Program-made: the position numbers and the translations under genes
Assembly: GCA_003162395.1 (NCBI GenBank)
Contig: PMON01000077.1
Location: 1 to 55,277 of the forward strand
Source: Acidimicrobiaceae bacterium
GTDB lineage: Bacteria; Actinomycetota; Acidimicrobiia; Acidimicrobiales; RAAP-2
Reading direction: 5' to 3'
DNA length: 55,277 bases
The notes under the pieces: model-generated
Told to the model about the DNA's origin: nothing
The model's input: only the letters and a program-made list of their open reading frames with translations
The model's database searches: none
Shown: one piece after another, positions 8,791 to 17,869 of the stretch
How positions within the stretch are numbered: position 1 is the stretch's first letter
Layout of the letters: the number at the start of each line of letters is the position of its first letter

Positions 8791-9147
8791 ATGGCCCCGC
8801 GACCCGGCTACCACTCGGTCACCCCTCGCATCGTCGTGGGCGACGTCGCCGCCCAAGCCGAGTTCCTTCGTCGCGCCTTCCACGCGACCGGCGAGCTCAA
8901 TCGATCGGGACCAACCGAGATGCGGGTCGGCGACTCGCTCATCATGGTGTCCGAAGCATCCGAGCGTGCGGCGTTCCCCTCGTTTCTCTATGTCTATGTC
9001 GATGACGCCGAGGCGGCGTACGCACGCGCAATGCGAGCTGGGGCGACCTCGTTGGAGGACCCTCGCGACACGCCCTACGGCGATCGCCGGGCCATGGTGC
9101 GAGACCCGTGGGGGAACGTGTTCCAGATCGCGCATCCCGTTTCGTGA
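8791..9147 (+). CDS. VOC-family (glyoxalase/PhnB-like) protein
   Basis: Vicinal-oxygen-chelate fold protein of 118 aa with the start YHSVTPRIVVGDVAAQAEFL, the central RVGDSLIMVS, and the C-terminal DTPYGDRRAMVRDPWGNVFQIA that marks PhnB/glyoxalase-like members. It is probably dimeric and cytoplasmic; the ligand cannot be predicted. No clear ribosome binding site precedes ATG 8791, and an in-frame ATG at 8737 would add 18 residues with no family similarity. It is one of four VOC proteins in the window. Confidence 0.8.
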   Translation: MAPRPGYHSVTPRIVVGDVAAQAEFLRRAFHATGELNRSGPTEMRVGDSLIMVSEASERAAFPSFLYVYVDDAEAAYARAMRAGATSLEDPRDTPYGDRRAMVRDPWGNVFQIAHPVS

Positions 9148-9181
9148 GCGAACGTGGGCCCCACCTTGGCGGCCCCGCCGC

Positions 9182-10144
9182 TCATCCAGCAGGAAGCAGC
9201 GGCTTGATGGCCGCCTCGAACAAGAGCGAGAGGTACTCGGCGTACGTCGCTGACGCGTGCAGTGTGTCGTAGTAGACGACCATGTTGCCCACGACCGGCG
9301 AGCACTTCTTCGTGCACAGCCAGCTCTGTGGGTTGACGTACGGCGCGTGCTCGGCCTTCGCAGCAGCCTTCTCGTCGGCGACGTGTGTCTTGAATCCCGG
9401 ATTCGGATTGGGCGACGAGCAGTTCTGGATCTTGTTGGCGTTGGCCGCGAGGCACTGCGGCACCTCGTTGGTGAGCGCCGTGATGTCGCCGATCACAGCC
9501 ACCTTGACCTGCGGTCCGGCGAGGGCCGAGATGGTGTGTTCCATCCCTGCCCTCCACGCCGCGTTCGCGATGATCTTCCCCGTCGATCCGTCGACGGCGG
9601 TCGTCCGGTCAGACAGCAGGACGAGACTGGGTGCGAGCTTCTTGATGTCGGTGGTCGACTGTGAGCGCCAGGCATCGCAACCCTTGTCGATGCCGTGCTG
9701 GCTCGGATTCCACACCGTGAGGCTCGCGGCTGGACACCCCGTGAACCACAGGAGTACCAGGCGGAAGCTCAGGTGCTTCGCGTCGTAGATGAGAGGTGGC
9801 AGCCACATCGCCGCGTGGGAGTCGCCGAACAGCACCACCGTCGTCGTGCTCGACTTGTCGCCGAAGACGCACTCGGTCGTGCCCGAGCACCCTTTCCTGA
9901 CGACCGGGTAGTAGTTGGCGGCGTTGTCGTACCCGACATTCTGCAGCAAGGGAACGAGCGGCGACGGCAGCTGCTCGATCTTGCTGGATGCCGCGACAAG
10001 CGCCGCGACCTGGCTCGCCGTGCCCGGAGTGGGGAGCGCTGCGCGTCGGGGCGCAACACCCGACGCCGTCGCGAACCCAGAGAGGACCACCGACGCGGTG
10101 AGCAGCAGCACCGCTGCCGTGCCTGCGCGGTGCACCTGTGACAC
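9182..10144 (-). CDS. secreted SGNH-type hydrolase (free-standing OafA-like SGNH domain)
   Basis: Exported esterase/deacetylase-like protein, 320 aa. A signal peptide (AAVLLLTASVVLSGFATA) is followed by the block I motif FGDSHAAMW with the nucleophile near residue 109 and by the C-terminal DTLHASATYAEYLS carrying the Asp/His pair. This matches the SGNH domain usually fused behind the acyltransferase-3 membrane domain of OafA; here it stands alone. Cys pairs (KGCSGTTEC, LCTKKC) suggest disulfides. The GTG start has GAGGAGG seven bases upstream. The likely substrate is an O-acetylated surface glycan (inference). Confidence 0.82.
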   Translation of the reverse strand: MSQVHRAGTAAVLLLTASVVLSGFATASGVAPRRAALPTPGTASQVAALVAASSKIEQLPSPLVPLLQNVGYDNAANYYPVVRKGCSGTTECVFGDKSSTTTVVLFGDSHAAMWLPPLIYDAKHLSFRLVLLWFTGCPAASLTVWNPSQHGIDKGCDAWRSQSTTDIKKLAPSLVLLSDRTTAVDGSTGKIIANAAWRAGMEHTISALAGPQVKVAVIGDITALTNEVPQCLAANANKIQNCSSPNPNPGFKTHVADEKAAAKAEHAPYVNPQSWLCTKKCSPVVGNMVVYYDTLHASATYAEYLSLLFEAAIKPLLPAG

Positions 10145-10338
10145 TGTTCGCCTCCTCGTCGCGGCCCAATCCTGGGCTGCACCACGATACCGACCATGCC
10201 AGCCCGGTGAGTTGAAGGGTGATGCTGATGTGGCAGGCACGGCACGGCACGCGACGGCGTGCGCCAAGCCGCGAGCCTTCGTCTGCCGGCGGGGACCGAG
10301 CATGCCGTCGCGGTGCTCGGATTGCGGGCCCTGCTTGA

Positions 10339-10893
10339 ATGCGAGTCGTGCCCCGACTCGACGGCCGTGCGTATCAATCCAGATTCGACGAGCTCGCAGC
10401 AACCGGGATGGACGTTCACGGCGAGGCGTCACTGGTGCGCTCGTTTGGCCCACAGACCGTGCTGGACGCGGGATGCGGGACCGGACGGGTCGCCATCGAG
10501 CTGGCTCGGCACGGCATCGGGACACTCGGCGTGGACGTCGACGACTCCATGATCAGCGAGGCACGTCGTCTCGCCCCCGAGCTCGCCTGGGCAACTGCAG
10601 ACCTCGCGACACTGTCGCTTGGCCGTCAGTTCGACGTCGTGGTCCTTGCCGGCAACGTCCCGCTGTTCTGTGCCGTGGCGATGCGTGCGGCGCTCGCTGC
10701 GTCGTGTGCAGCCCACGTGAGGGCTGGAGGGCGACTGATCGCGGGCTTCGAGCTCAATCGGGGCTACGAGATCGCCGAGTTCGACACGGCGTGCCGGGAG
10801 GCCGGTCTTGGACTTGAGGATCGTTGGTGCTCATGGGATCGTGCACCCTTCACCGACGAGAGCGCGTACTCGGTCTCGGTCCACGCGCGATGA
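10339..10893 (+). CDS. class I SAM-dependent methyltransferase
   Basis: A 184-aa Rossmann-fold methyltransferase. Motif I is VLDAGCGTGRVAIELA, the acidic ribose-binding strand is GVDVDDSMI, and motif IV is FDVVVLAGN; RAGGRLIAGFEL follows. Substrate unknown. The start could also be the GTG nine bases downstream; no Shine-Dalgarno sequence is visible for either. It is divergent from the SGNH gene and upstream of a nucleotidyltransferase on the same strand with a 64-base gap. Confidence 0.83.
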   Translation: MRVVPRLDGRAYQSRFDELAATGMDVHGEASLVRSFGPQTVLDAGCGTGRVAIELARHGIGTLGVDVDDSMISEARRLAPELAWATADLATLSLGRQFDVVVLAGNVPLFCAVAMRAALAASCAAHVRAGGRLIAGFELNRGYEIAEFDTACREAGLGLEDRWCSWDRAPFTDESAYSVSVHAR

Positions 10894-10957
10894 GCAGCCG
10901 CGTCGGGTCGCCGTTCCGCTCGCGGCGACACCTTTGACCTTGGCCAGGGAGGACCCG

Positions 10958-11848
10958 ATGGAGTACGACAGTCGCTTCTCGCTCGAGGGCATCCGGCGGG
11001 CAACCACCGCGCCCCAAGAGGCCCTGATCAAGCGATCCGTTGAGGTGGCGACGGACGATGATCGCATCGTCGCCTCCTACCTCGTCGGGGGCTTCGCGGT
11101 CGGCACGGGAGACGCGTGGAGTGACGTCGATCTCCAGTTCGTCGTCAGCGATGACGCCGAGGACAGCCTCCGTGCGACGTGGACTGACGTGGCACACGAT
11201 CTTGCGCCGGTCGCCTACCTACAGCCATTTGGCGGCGCGATCGGTGGTATGTGCATCACGCCCGAGTGGCTCCACTTCGACGTGGTGTTCAATCCTCGCT
11301 CGAGCGTGGATCCAAAGACCGTCGAGGGCATGGTGCCGCTCGTCGACAAGGACAACCTCCTTCCACGCGGGCCCGTACCTCGCCCGGGACGCCAAGGCGC
11401 ACCCTTCTTCCCGCGATCGTCGGTCGAGCACTTCTTGTACATGCTGGGCAACATGGTCTCGGTCGTCGCTCGCAACGAGGTTGTCCCCGCTTCCAACGGC
11501 GTGATCATCGTCCGTGACATCGACCTGGTCGGTCTCTTCCTCGCCGAGCAAGGGTGGATGACCACGAGGGAGCACTCGTTCGGGAACCCCTTCCCCTTCA
11601 CCAAGCGGCTTCGCAGCTACCTCACCGAAGAGCAGAACTCGACGCTCGGGTCGCTCCCTGCGCTCAGCGCGTCCATCGACTCGGTCATTGAAGGCTACGT
11701 GGCGCTTGCGGAGATCTTCCTCCCACGCGCCCGCGCGCTTGCCGTGCACACTGGCGAGCAGTGGCCCGCCGCGTATGAGAGGGCTTCCGTTGCGTACTTC
11801 GAGCGCAGTCTCGGCGTCACGATCGCGCGTGAGACCCCGACGGCGTGA
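10958..11848 (+). CDS. nucleotidyltransferase-domain protein
   Basis: A 296-aa protein with a polymerase-beta-like nucleotidyltransferase core: VGGFAVGTGDAWSDVDLQFV gives the GG/DxD motif and HFDVVF the third Asp. The helical C-terminal half is typical of aminoglycoside-adenylyltransferase-like proteins, but the substrate cannot be assigned. AGGGAGGA lies about six bases before ATG 10958. The stop codon overlaps the GTG start of the following NUDIX gene, so the two were probably co-translated. Confidence 0.8.
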   Translation: MEYDSRFSLEGIRRATTAPQEALIKRSVEVATDDDRIVASYLVGGFAVGTGDAWSDVDLQFVVSDDAEDSLRATWTDVAHDLAPVAYLQPFGGAIGGMCITPEWLHFDVVFNPRSSVDPKTVEGMVPLVDKDNLLPRGPVPRPGRQGAPFFPRSSVEHFLYMLGNMVSVVARNEVVPASNGVIIVRDIDLVGLFLAEQGWMTTREHSFGNPFPFTKRLRSYLTEEQNSTLGSLPALSASIDSVIEGYVALAEIFLPRARALAVHTGEQWPAAYERASVAYFERSLGVTIARETPTA

Positions 11849-12374
11849 CACGGCATCGATCTGCGCGCGGTACCGGGAGCTCCCCTCACGATCCGCGCGT
11901 GACGCACCGGCTCCGAGAGGGTGTCCGAGCCGTGGTGATGGACGATGCGTCCTGCCTGCTCCTTGTCTGCTTCGATCTCTCCGATGGACCGCTGTGGGCA
12001 ACCCCCGGTGGGGGAGTCGAGCCCGGCGAGTCACCGCATGCGGCGATCAAGCGCGAACTGATCGAAGAAGTCGGCATGCGCGTCGCGGTGCTCGGGCCGG
12101 TGATCGGACGCGCACCCACGTGTTCCCGCTCTCGACCGACTACGACGGCCAGCGCGAGACGTTCTTTCTTGTTCGCGGCCGACGACCCCGTGAACAACCA
12201 AGCCTCTCGCCTGACGAGCTACGAGCCGAAGGGCTCGTGGCAGCGAGATGGTGGACACCGGGCGAGCTGCGGAGCGTTGTCGGCGTGCGCTTCGCGCCGA
12301 GTCGATTGCCCGAGCTCTACGGCATCCTCCTTGCTGACGGGCCGCCGACGGTGCCGGTCGACGTCGGGGTGTAG
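11845..12374 (+). pseudogene. NUDIX hydrolase gene broken by a one-base deletion
   Basis: The first frame carries an intact NUDIX box (GGGVEPGESPHAAIKRELIE, then EVGM). After base 12105 the family continues in another frame as TRTHVFPL, DGQRETFFLV and ARWWTPGELR, ending at TAG 12372-12374. Restoring one base between 12105 and 12106 would give the family motif (G-P-V-I-W)-T-R-T-H-V-F-P, so a single T of a TGG codon seems lost. The GTG start overlaps the upstream stop (GTGA); GTG 11899 is an alternative. It may be a recent mutation or an assembly error, since the rest of both frames is undamaged. Confidence 0.78.
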
Positions 12375-12400
12375 CTGGACGGGAGCAGCGGTGAGGGCAT

Positions 12401-13030
12401 CTAGCCGTAGGTGGGATGCTGCGGCCACCCAGGCGGGGAATCCTCCCAATCCTCCTGCCTTCCGAACGCCGTGAGGTCGAGGATGTTGTTGACGAACAAG
12501 AGCCGGTCAACGCCGCGAGCCGTGGTGCAGTAGGTGCGGTAGATCGCGTCGCCGTCGCGGAGGAACGCACTGAGCCTGAACCCACCGCTGCTCCCGCAGT
12601 CCTCGGCGAACGTCGAGCCCCTCGACGAGACGAACGGCAGCGTCCAGCCCATCTTGGCCTTGTAGCCCTGGATCTGTGCGAGCGGCATGTTCGAGACGGT
12701 CAGCCAACTGACACCGGCGTCTTCGAGGTCCGCCAGGTCCGCGACGTTGTTCGTGAAGTGCGTGCACCCCGGGCAGAAGTCGTCGGGCCCGTTGTCCATG
12801 AACTGGTAGACGACGAGCTGGTCGCGTCCGGCGAACAGGTCGAGCAGGGATCTCGGGCCCTCCGGCGTGTCGAACACGTACCGGCTGTTGTCGAATTGGA
12901 CCATCGGAAGACGTCGTCGCCTGGCCGCGATGGCGTCCATCGCGCGGGTGGCTTCCTTTTCCGCGATGAGCAACTCGTCTCGCTCGCGCTGCCATTCATC
13001 GGCCGGAACGATCCTCGGCTTGCTGTCCAT
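12401..13030 (-). CDS. DUF899-family thioredoxin-like protein
   Basis: A 209-aa DUF899 protein: N-terminal ADEWQRERDELLIAEKEATR, then FDTPEGPRSLLDLFAGRDQL, the CxxC-containing DDFCPGCTHF, and C-terminal VNNILDLTAFGRQEDWEDSP. The fold is thioredoxin-like and the role is unknown, often thought to be redox-related. The ATG at 13030 has AGGGAG about six bases upstream; the upstream open frame shows no family similarity. It converges on the broken NUDIX gene. Confidence 0.86.
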   Translation of the reverse strand: MDSKPRIVPADEWQRERDELLIAEKEATRAMDAIAARRRRLPMVQFDNSRYVFDTPEGPRSLLDLFAGRDQLVVYQFMDNGPDDFCPGCTHFTNNVADLADLEDAGVSWLTVSNMPLAQIQGYKAKMGWTLPFVSSRGSTFAEDCGSSGGFRLSAFLRDGDAIYRTYCTTARGVDRLLFVNNILDLTAFGRQEDWEDSPPGWPQHPTYG

Positions 13031-13404
13031 CGTCACTCCCTGGAGGTCGTCGAGACGGAGCCTTTGGTCTACCCCGCGGACGATGGTCATCACAAGTCGT
13101 CGGCCGGACCCGCGGACGTGACCTCGACGCGCTGGGCGACAGGTGTCGGCGCAGCACGCACACCGGTGGTCGCACCTCGGCCCACGCCCATCGCGGCGAG
13201 TGAGGCGTGGCCCTGAGGAGGGCACCTCGCACTCGCGAGCGGCCAGCTGGCAGCTCGCGATCCCGACGCACCGGCGATCGTGTCTGCCCACGGAACCAGG
13301 TCGCCAGGTGGCGATCATGATGGCAACGACTCGAGCCACGCGACGTTCAGAAGGCCGACGTCACCGTCAGCTGGCGATCGAGACCGAATCGGTGTGCCCA
13401 GGGA
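13031..13404. other. intergenic stretch with no recognised gene
   Basis: About 370 bases between the DUF899 start and the end of the permease gene. Short frames exist on both strands but none has coding character or a recognisable motif. It must contain the promoter of the DUF899 gene at its left side; I see no clear -10/-35 pair. Confidence 0.4.
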
Positions 13405-15912
13405 CTACTCGGCTCGAAGGGCGAGCGCCGCTGGCGTTTGCGCTGCCCTGAGCCCAGGCAGTGCTGCTGCGACGATGGCGAGGATGATGGCGCCAGCGGC
13501 GATGAGCACCATGTAGAGAGGCGGCACGGTGGGTTCCGGCACCACGTTGATCGAGTTGGCGAAGAGCAGCCAGAGCTGGCGCCCGATGACGATGCCGAGG
13601 GGCATGCCAATGGCCACGCCGACGACCGGGGCAACCATCGCTTGGGTTGCGACGCTCTCGGCGAGCTGACGACGAGTGAAGCCCAGCGTCTTCAGCAATG
13701 CCAGTTCGCGTCGGCGGCGGCGGACCGCCGCGGCGAGCGTGAGACCGAGCGCGAGCAACGCGCCGGCGGCAACGCTGCCTGCGAGGACCGCGGGGGTCGT
13801 TCCCATGGAGCGAAAGTTGACGATCTCGACCGGCCTGAGCAGCGAGATGACGCCGCCCCCCAGACCGCTGGAGACTGGCAGCTCGTTGATCCTCGTGTTG
13901 ATGCCCTCGAGGGACCTGCGGGCAGCCGAGGGACTGACGCCGCTCCGGATACGAATGAGAACGATGTTCGGGCCGGGCACCTGGGCGTCCTGAATATTGA
14001 GGAGGGCAGCCGGGAAGTCGCCCGTCGAGGCCACTGCCCCGGTTCCTGCCCCCGACATCTGGGTGAGCGCGGGCATCGACACCGTGCCAACGATCAGCAG
14101 CCGCAGCGGTCTCGAGAGTCCGGTGCTCATCGTCACCGTGTCGCCCACGCGCCCGTGGAGGCTGGCCATCGTGGATGCGCCGAGCATGATCTCGTTGGCG
14201 GCGGTCAGCGCATGCCCGGAGAGCACCGGCGGAGCGACCGTCGCGCCTGGCCGCTCGGCCAGTACCTGCACGCGCTGACCGTCCAGCTTCGCCGTCACGA
14301 GGTTGATGCCTGACCAGGACTGCACGTCGTGGTCCTGGTCGAGCATCGTCGCGACCTGGTGAGCAGGGAGATCCTCTGCGCCGGCGAAGCTCGAGAGCAA
14401 GGCGTAGTCCCAGTTCCATCCGTAGAGAGGCGGGTGCGCGACGAGGTTGTTGAGGCTGGCGCCGAACGTGACCGCGGTCACGAGGACGGTGATGGCAAGG
14501 ACCGCGCCAGCGATGGCGGAGCGAATCGGAGCCGCGTCTCGACCGCGGCCCGGTCCAAGGGCGAGCCGCACACCTGTCTCCATCGAGACCGGAAGCCCCG
14601 TCGCTGCCGCGGCACGCGCCCACGTCGGCTCGCGACGAGGCAGCGAGGTGCGCGAGGCGGCGACACGGCTCGAGTTGCGATGCGCGACGAGCGCGGCAGC
14701 CGACGTCAACGCGAGGACGAGGATGAGCAGCCCGAGCCCGAGGACGGTCCAGTCGTAGGAGACGCCGTGGTTGGGGTAGACGGCACGGACCGGTCCGAGC
14801 GGAGCAAGGGGAGAGAGCGCGACCGCGACGCCGATTGCAAGGAGCGAGCCGATCACCACGGCTCCTGTCACCGTCGAGAGCGCATCCCCGGTGAGCATGG
14901 CTCGGTCCGCCCCGAGCGCTCGCATCGGCGCCACGTCATCACTTCTCTCTCGCAACAGGCGGCTGATCATCAGTCCAGCAATCAGCAGGACCGAGAGCCC
15001 GGCGATGGCGCCAAACACAGCGAGCGCCAAGGCCTCTGGCGTCACGGACTGCTGCGCGGATGGCTCGAAGGCCGTCGTCACCTGCGCGGGGAAGTGGGAC
15101 GCGAACCGATCCACGAGATAGGCCGCGGCAAACACCTCCTTCGCGTCGCTCGTCCCGCCTGCAAGCTGCAGGAAGGTCTCTGTTCCTGTCGCGCTCGTCA
15201 GGGCCAGCTCATGGGTGAGCGCAGGGGAGAAGATCACGGTCGCCGCGTTCAGTGCGGCGTCGTCACTCTCGATGACATCCCTGCTCAGGATGACGACGCC
15301 GACGAGCTTGACGGTCGCAACGTGCGGCTGGCTCGACGCGGGGGAATGCACCTGGGCGTCGGTGTAGAACGGAATGTGGATGACAGAGCCGACGTGCACT
15401 CCAAGCTGCTGCGCGGCCTGCGTGTTCATGACCGCTTCATCAGCCCGCCCAGGATCGGCGAGACGACCTGTGAGGAGCGTGACGCGGTCCATGGAGGAGA
15501 ACTCTCCGTCCAGGCTCCCGAGAAATGCGGGCGGCGCCTCCCCCGCGCTCGGACGGAAGTGGACGCCCGAGATCGAGCTGAGGTCGATGTTGCCGTCGAA
15601 GACGATGGTGGTCGTCGAGCGGGTGACCATCGGGAGGTGCGCAATCTCTGTCGCCACCACCGGGTCGTACCCGGTCGTGATCCCAAGCGCCGGGTCGTCG
15701 TACCTACTGAATATCCCGACGGTTGATGGATTCGTGCTCGCCACGTAGGTGGGGAACGACGACTCAGTCAGTCGAGCACCTGCGAGGGCGGCGAGCGCCA
15801 CGCCGCCGATTGCCCCGATGACGAGGATGACACCCAGGTAACCGGCTCTCCGTCGAACGAGGTCGCCCCTGAACCGATAGCGGGCGACCCGGAGGATCTG
15901 ACTGAGTCTCAT
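13405..15912 (-). CDS. FtsX-type ABC transporter permease (two FtsX domains)
   Basis: An 835-aa membrane protein of the MacB/LolC permease type. An N-terminal segment (GVILVIGAIGGVALAALAGA) precedes a large extracytoplasmic domain at about 50-290. Transmembrane helices follow near 300-330, 350-400 and 450-480, then a second periplasmic region. A C-terminal helix bundle contains ELALLKTLGFTRRQLAESVA, the classic FtsX coupling segment. It should move a lipid or peptide, or transmit force, with an ATP-binding subunit; none is encoded next to it, so the ATPase lies elsewhere or upstream. GAGGT precedes the ATG by about six bases. Confidence 0.86.
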   Translation of the reverse strand: MRLSQILRVARYRFRGDLVRRRAGYLGVILVIGAIGGVALAALAGARLTESSFPTYVASTNPSTVGIFSRYDDPALGITTGYDPVVATEIAHLPMVTRSTTTIVFDGNIDLSSISGVHFRPSAGEAPPAFLGSLDGEFSSMDRVTLLTGRLADPGRADEAVMNTQAAQQLGVHVGSVIHIPFYTDAQVHSPASSQPHVATVKLVGVVILSRDVIESDDAALNAATVIFSPALTHELALTSATGTETFLQLAGGTSDAKEVFAAAYLVDRFASHFPAQVTTAFEPSAQQSVTPEALALAVFGAIAGLSVLLIAGLMISRLLRERSDDVAPMRALGADRAMLTGDALSTVTGAVVIGSLLAIGVAVALSPLAPLGPVRAVYPNHGVSYDWTVLGLGLLILVLALTSAAALVAHRNSSRVAASRTSLPRREPTWARAAAATGLPVSMETGVRLALGPGRGRDAAPIRSAIAGAVLAITVLVTAVTFGASLNNLVAHPPLYGWNWDYALLSSFAGAEDLPAHQVATMLDQDHDVQSWSGINLVTAKLDGQRVQVLAERPGATVAPPVLSGHALTAANEIMLGASTMASLHGRVGDTVTMSTGLSRPLRLLIVGTVSMPALTQMSGAGTGAVASTGDFPAALLNIQDAQVPGPNIVLIRIRSGVSPSAARRSLEGINTRINELPVSSGLGGGVISLLRPVEIVNFRSMGTTPAVLAGSVAAGALLALGLTLAAAVRRRRRELALLKTLGFTRRQLAESVATQAMVAPVVGVAIGMPLGIVIGRQLWLLFANSINVVPEPTVPPLYMVLIAAGAIILAIVAAALPGLRAAQTPAALALRAE

Positions 15913-16085
15913 TCACTACCTCGAGCGATCCGATGGGTCCCGCCGCCCAGCATCCGCACGACCGTGATCGCGCGCAAGAGGGGCAACCGCACCGCCCGTA
16001 GTGGTGCTACCACTCGAATCGACGTGTCGTGCGCGCCAACCGAGCCTGGGCACCGCGACGACCCATCTGCTACACCTCGGACATC

Positions 16086-16568
16086 ATGAGCGACGGCATC
16101 ACGACCAGAGCTCCCCGGGACACCGGGCGCGCGCTTCGAGCAGCCGCCGTCGGATTCGCTGGCACGGTGGCCGTGACGTCGATCGTGGCGATCCGCGACA
16201 ACGTCGAGGGGCGACCATTCGGTGTGCGAGTCCCACTGTCGGTCCGTGCCGGGATCTTGACGGGGTGGGGCGCGGGTATCGCAGCTCCTTGGCCCATGGC
16301 AGTGGCCGTCGCCGTTGCCGCGAGCCGGACCCGCCGTAGCTCACGATCGCCGTGGCCAGGCCGCACCTGCGCGGGCCTCGGCCTCGCTGGCATCGCGGGA
16401 CTCCTCATCGAGCCCAACACGTATCGCCCGAGGGAGTGGTCAAGGGCGACTCGCGCGTCCGTCGTCATGGACTTCTCGGCGAAGGGCGCACTACTGCTCG
16501 CCGGCATCCTGCAGAGTCGTGCCCCATCGGCCGTGTCGACGAGAGATCGGACCCACGTTGCGACGTGA
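16086..16568 (+). CDS. hypothetical membrane protein (160 aa)
   Basis: Unrecognised family. Hydrophobic stretches near residues 17-35 (AAVGFAGTVAVTSIVAI), 52-80 (RAGILTGWGAGIAAPWPMAV) and 95-110 (GLGLAGIAGLLIEP) indicate three to four membrane segments. The last helix lies near KGALLLAGILQS. Third-position G/C is high. The ATG at 16086 is chosen because the 19 upstream in-frame codons lack similarity and look non-coding; no ribosome binding site is visible. Confidence 0.55.
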   Translation: MSDGITTRAPRDTGRALRAAAVGFAGTVAVTSIVAIRDNVEGRPFGVRVPLSVRAGILTGWGAGIAAPWPMAVAVAVAASRTRRSSRSPWPGRTCAGLGLAGIAGLLIEPNTYRPREWSRATRASVVMDFSAKGALLLAGILQSRAPSAVSTRDRTHVAT

Positions 16569-16711
16569 ATGGGCGCACACTGACTGGGCGGAGCTCGATG
16601 GCGACCCAGCATCGGCCCCGGCGGTGCCGTCCGAGATGAGCCCACGCAGCATCGCCCGCGACCTGGCGTAGGGGGATCGAGGTCGTGCCTCGTCCGAGCG
16701 ATGTGCGATAG

Positions 16712-16737
16712 TTAGCTAATTCGCGTATGATCGATCC
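16712..16737 (+). promoter_or_regulatory. leaderless promoter and probable ArsR operator
   Basis: TATGAT at 16726-16731 ends six bases before the ATG, so transcription should start at or next to the start codon. The 8-bp palindrome TTAGCTAA at 16712-16719 lies just upstream between -35 and -10, a position and AT-rich type usual for ArsR autoregulation (inference). No good -35 hexamer is seen (GTGCGA at 17-bp spacing). Confidence 0.6.
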
Positions 16738-17052
16738 ATGAGCACAAACGACGACGCGGGGGTGTTCAAGGCACTGGCGGACCCAACGAGGCGCCAGATC
16801 CTTCAGGACCTCAGGGACGGTGAGCTCTCAGCTGGTGAGATTGCGAGTCGGTTTGCAATCACCGCCCAGTCCATATCGAGGCACCTCTCGATCCTTCGTG
16901 GTGCCGGCCTGGTCAAGGAGCGCAGAGAGGCGAATCGGATCTACTACTCGTTGGTGCAAGAGCGCCTGGCGCTGTGTGTCGGCGACTTCCTCTCGACGGT
17001 CTGCCCAGAACAGGTCGTCTTGCGCCATCGTCGTTCAAAGGCTGTGCGATGA
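16738..17052 (+). CDS. ArsR-family winged-helix transcriptional regulator
   Basis: A 104-aa winged-helix repressor with FKALADPTRRQILQDLRDGE, the recognition region ELSAGEIASRFAITAQSISR and RHLSILRGAGLVKERREANR. No Cys-rich metal site is present, so it resembles the SdpR-like, non-metal ArsR group. It lacks a Shine-Dalgarno sequence and uses a leaderless promoter. The stop overlaps the ATG of the DUF2071 gene (ATGA), so the two form an operon and the regulator may control it. Confidence 0.88.
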   Translation: MSTNDDAGVFKALADPTRRQILQDLRDGELSAGEIASRFAITAQSISRHLSILRGAGLVKERREANRIYYSLVQERLALCVGDFLSTVCPEQVVLRHRRSKAVR

Positions 17053-17795
17053 GGATGCCCGCGCTGGAGGGCGTGATCGAACGACGCCTCCTCATCAACT
17101 ACCGCGTCGACCCTCAGGCCGCAGCCCGACTCCTTCCCATGCCGTTGCGGCCGCAGCTCGTCAATGGTCAGGCGGTTGCTGGCATCTGCCTACTCCGACT
17201 CGAGCAGCTGCGACCTGTTGGGTTCCCACGCCTCGTCGGTCAGCGAAGCGAGAACGTTGCACATCGCATTGCCGTTGAGTGGGACGGCGAAGTCGGTGTG
17301 GAGCACGGCGTCTTCATCTCACGGCGCGACAGCAACTCCATGCTCAACGTCGCGGTCGGGGGAAGGCTGTTTCCTGGCGTGCACCACAAGGCGACATTCG
17401 AGGTCGCAGAGAGCGACCACGAGATCACGATCGATGCACGCAGCCGCGATGGGGAGTCGAGCGTCGCGGTGCGTGCTCGCTATGTCGACCACCTCGAGGG
17501 AAGCAAGCTCTTCCAGAATCTCGCCGCCGCGTCGTCGTTCTTCGAACGGGGCTCGATCGGTTTCTCGCCCCGAGGTACTGACGGGACCCTCGAAGCGATG
17601 GAGCTCACGACGGACGCCTGGGCGGTCGGGCCGCTCCTTGTCGAGCACGTCCATTCCAGCTTCTTCGAAAGTCCAACCAGGTTTCCGCAAGGCAGCGCGG
17701 TTCTGGACTGCGGCTTGGCGATGCGACGAGTACCGGTGGCGTGGCACGAGGCTCGCCCAGTCATGGTCGATCTCGCCCAGGAGAGCGGGCGCTGA
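17049..17795 (+). CDS. DUF2071-family protein
   Basis: A 248-aa protein of the DUF2071/YqjF type, related in fold to acetoacetate decarboxylase. It starts EGVIERRLLINYRVDPQAAA and has AGICLLRLEQLRPVG and a final CGLAMRRVPVAWHE region. Function not established. It is translationally coupled to the ArsR gene through an ATGA overlap, a common pairing. Confidence 0.8.
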   Translation: MRMPALEGVIERRLLINYRVDPQAAARLLPMPLRPQLVNGQAVAGICLLRLEQLRPVGFPRLVGQRSENVAHRIAVEWDGEVGVEHGVFISRRDSNSMLNVAVGGRLFPGVHHKATFEVAESDHEITIDARSRDGESSVAVRARYVDHLEGSKLFQNLAAASSFFERGSIGFSPRGTDGTLEAMELTTDAWAVGPLLVEHVHSSFFESPTRFPQGSAVLDCGLAMRRVPVAWHEARPVMVDLAQESGR

Positions 17796-17869
17796 TTCCG
17801 CATCGGCTGGATCGAACTGGGCGGGCTCGATAAGCCGGGCCGCCGCGAGTCGTCGCACTGGCTTGCAGC

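Noticed and set aside
14329-15726. 465-codon plus-strand frame across the permease gene
   Set aside because: Low-complexity R/G/E-rich product antisense to a gene with convincing membrane helices and FtsX motifs.
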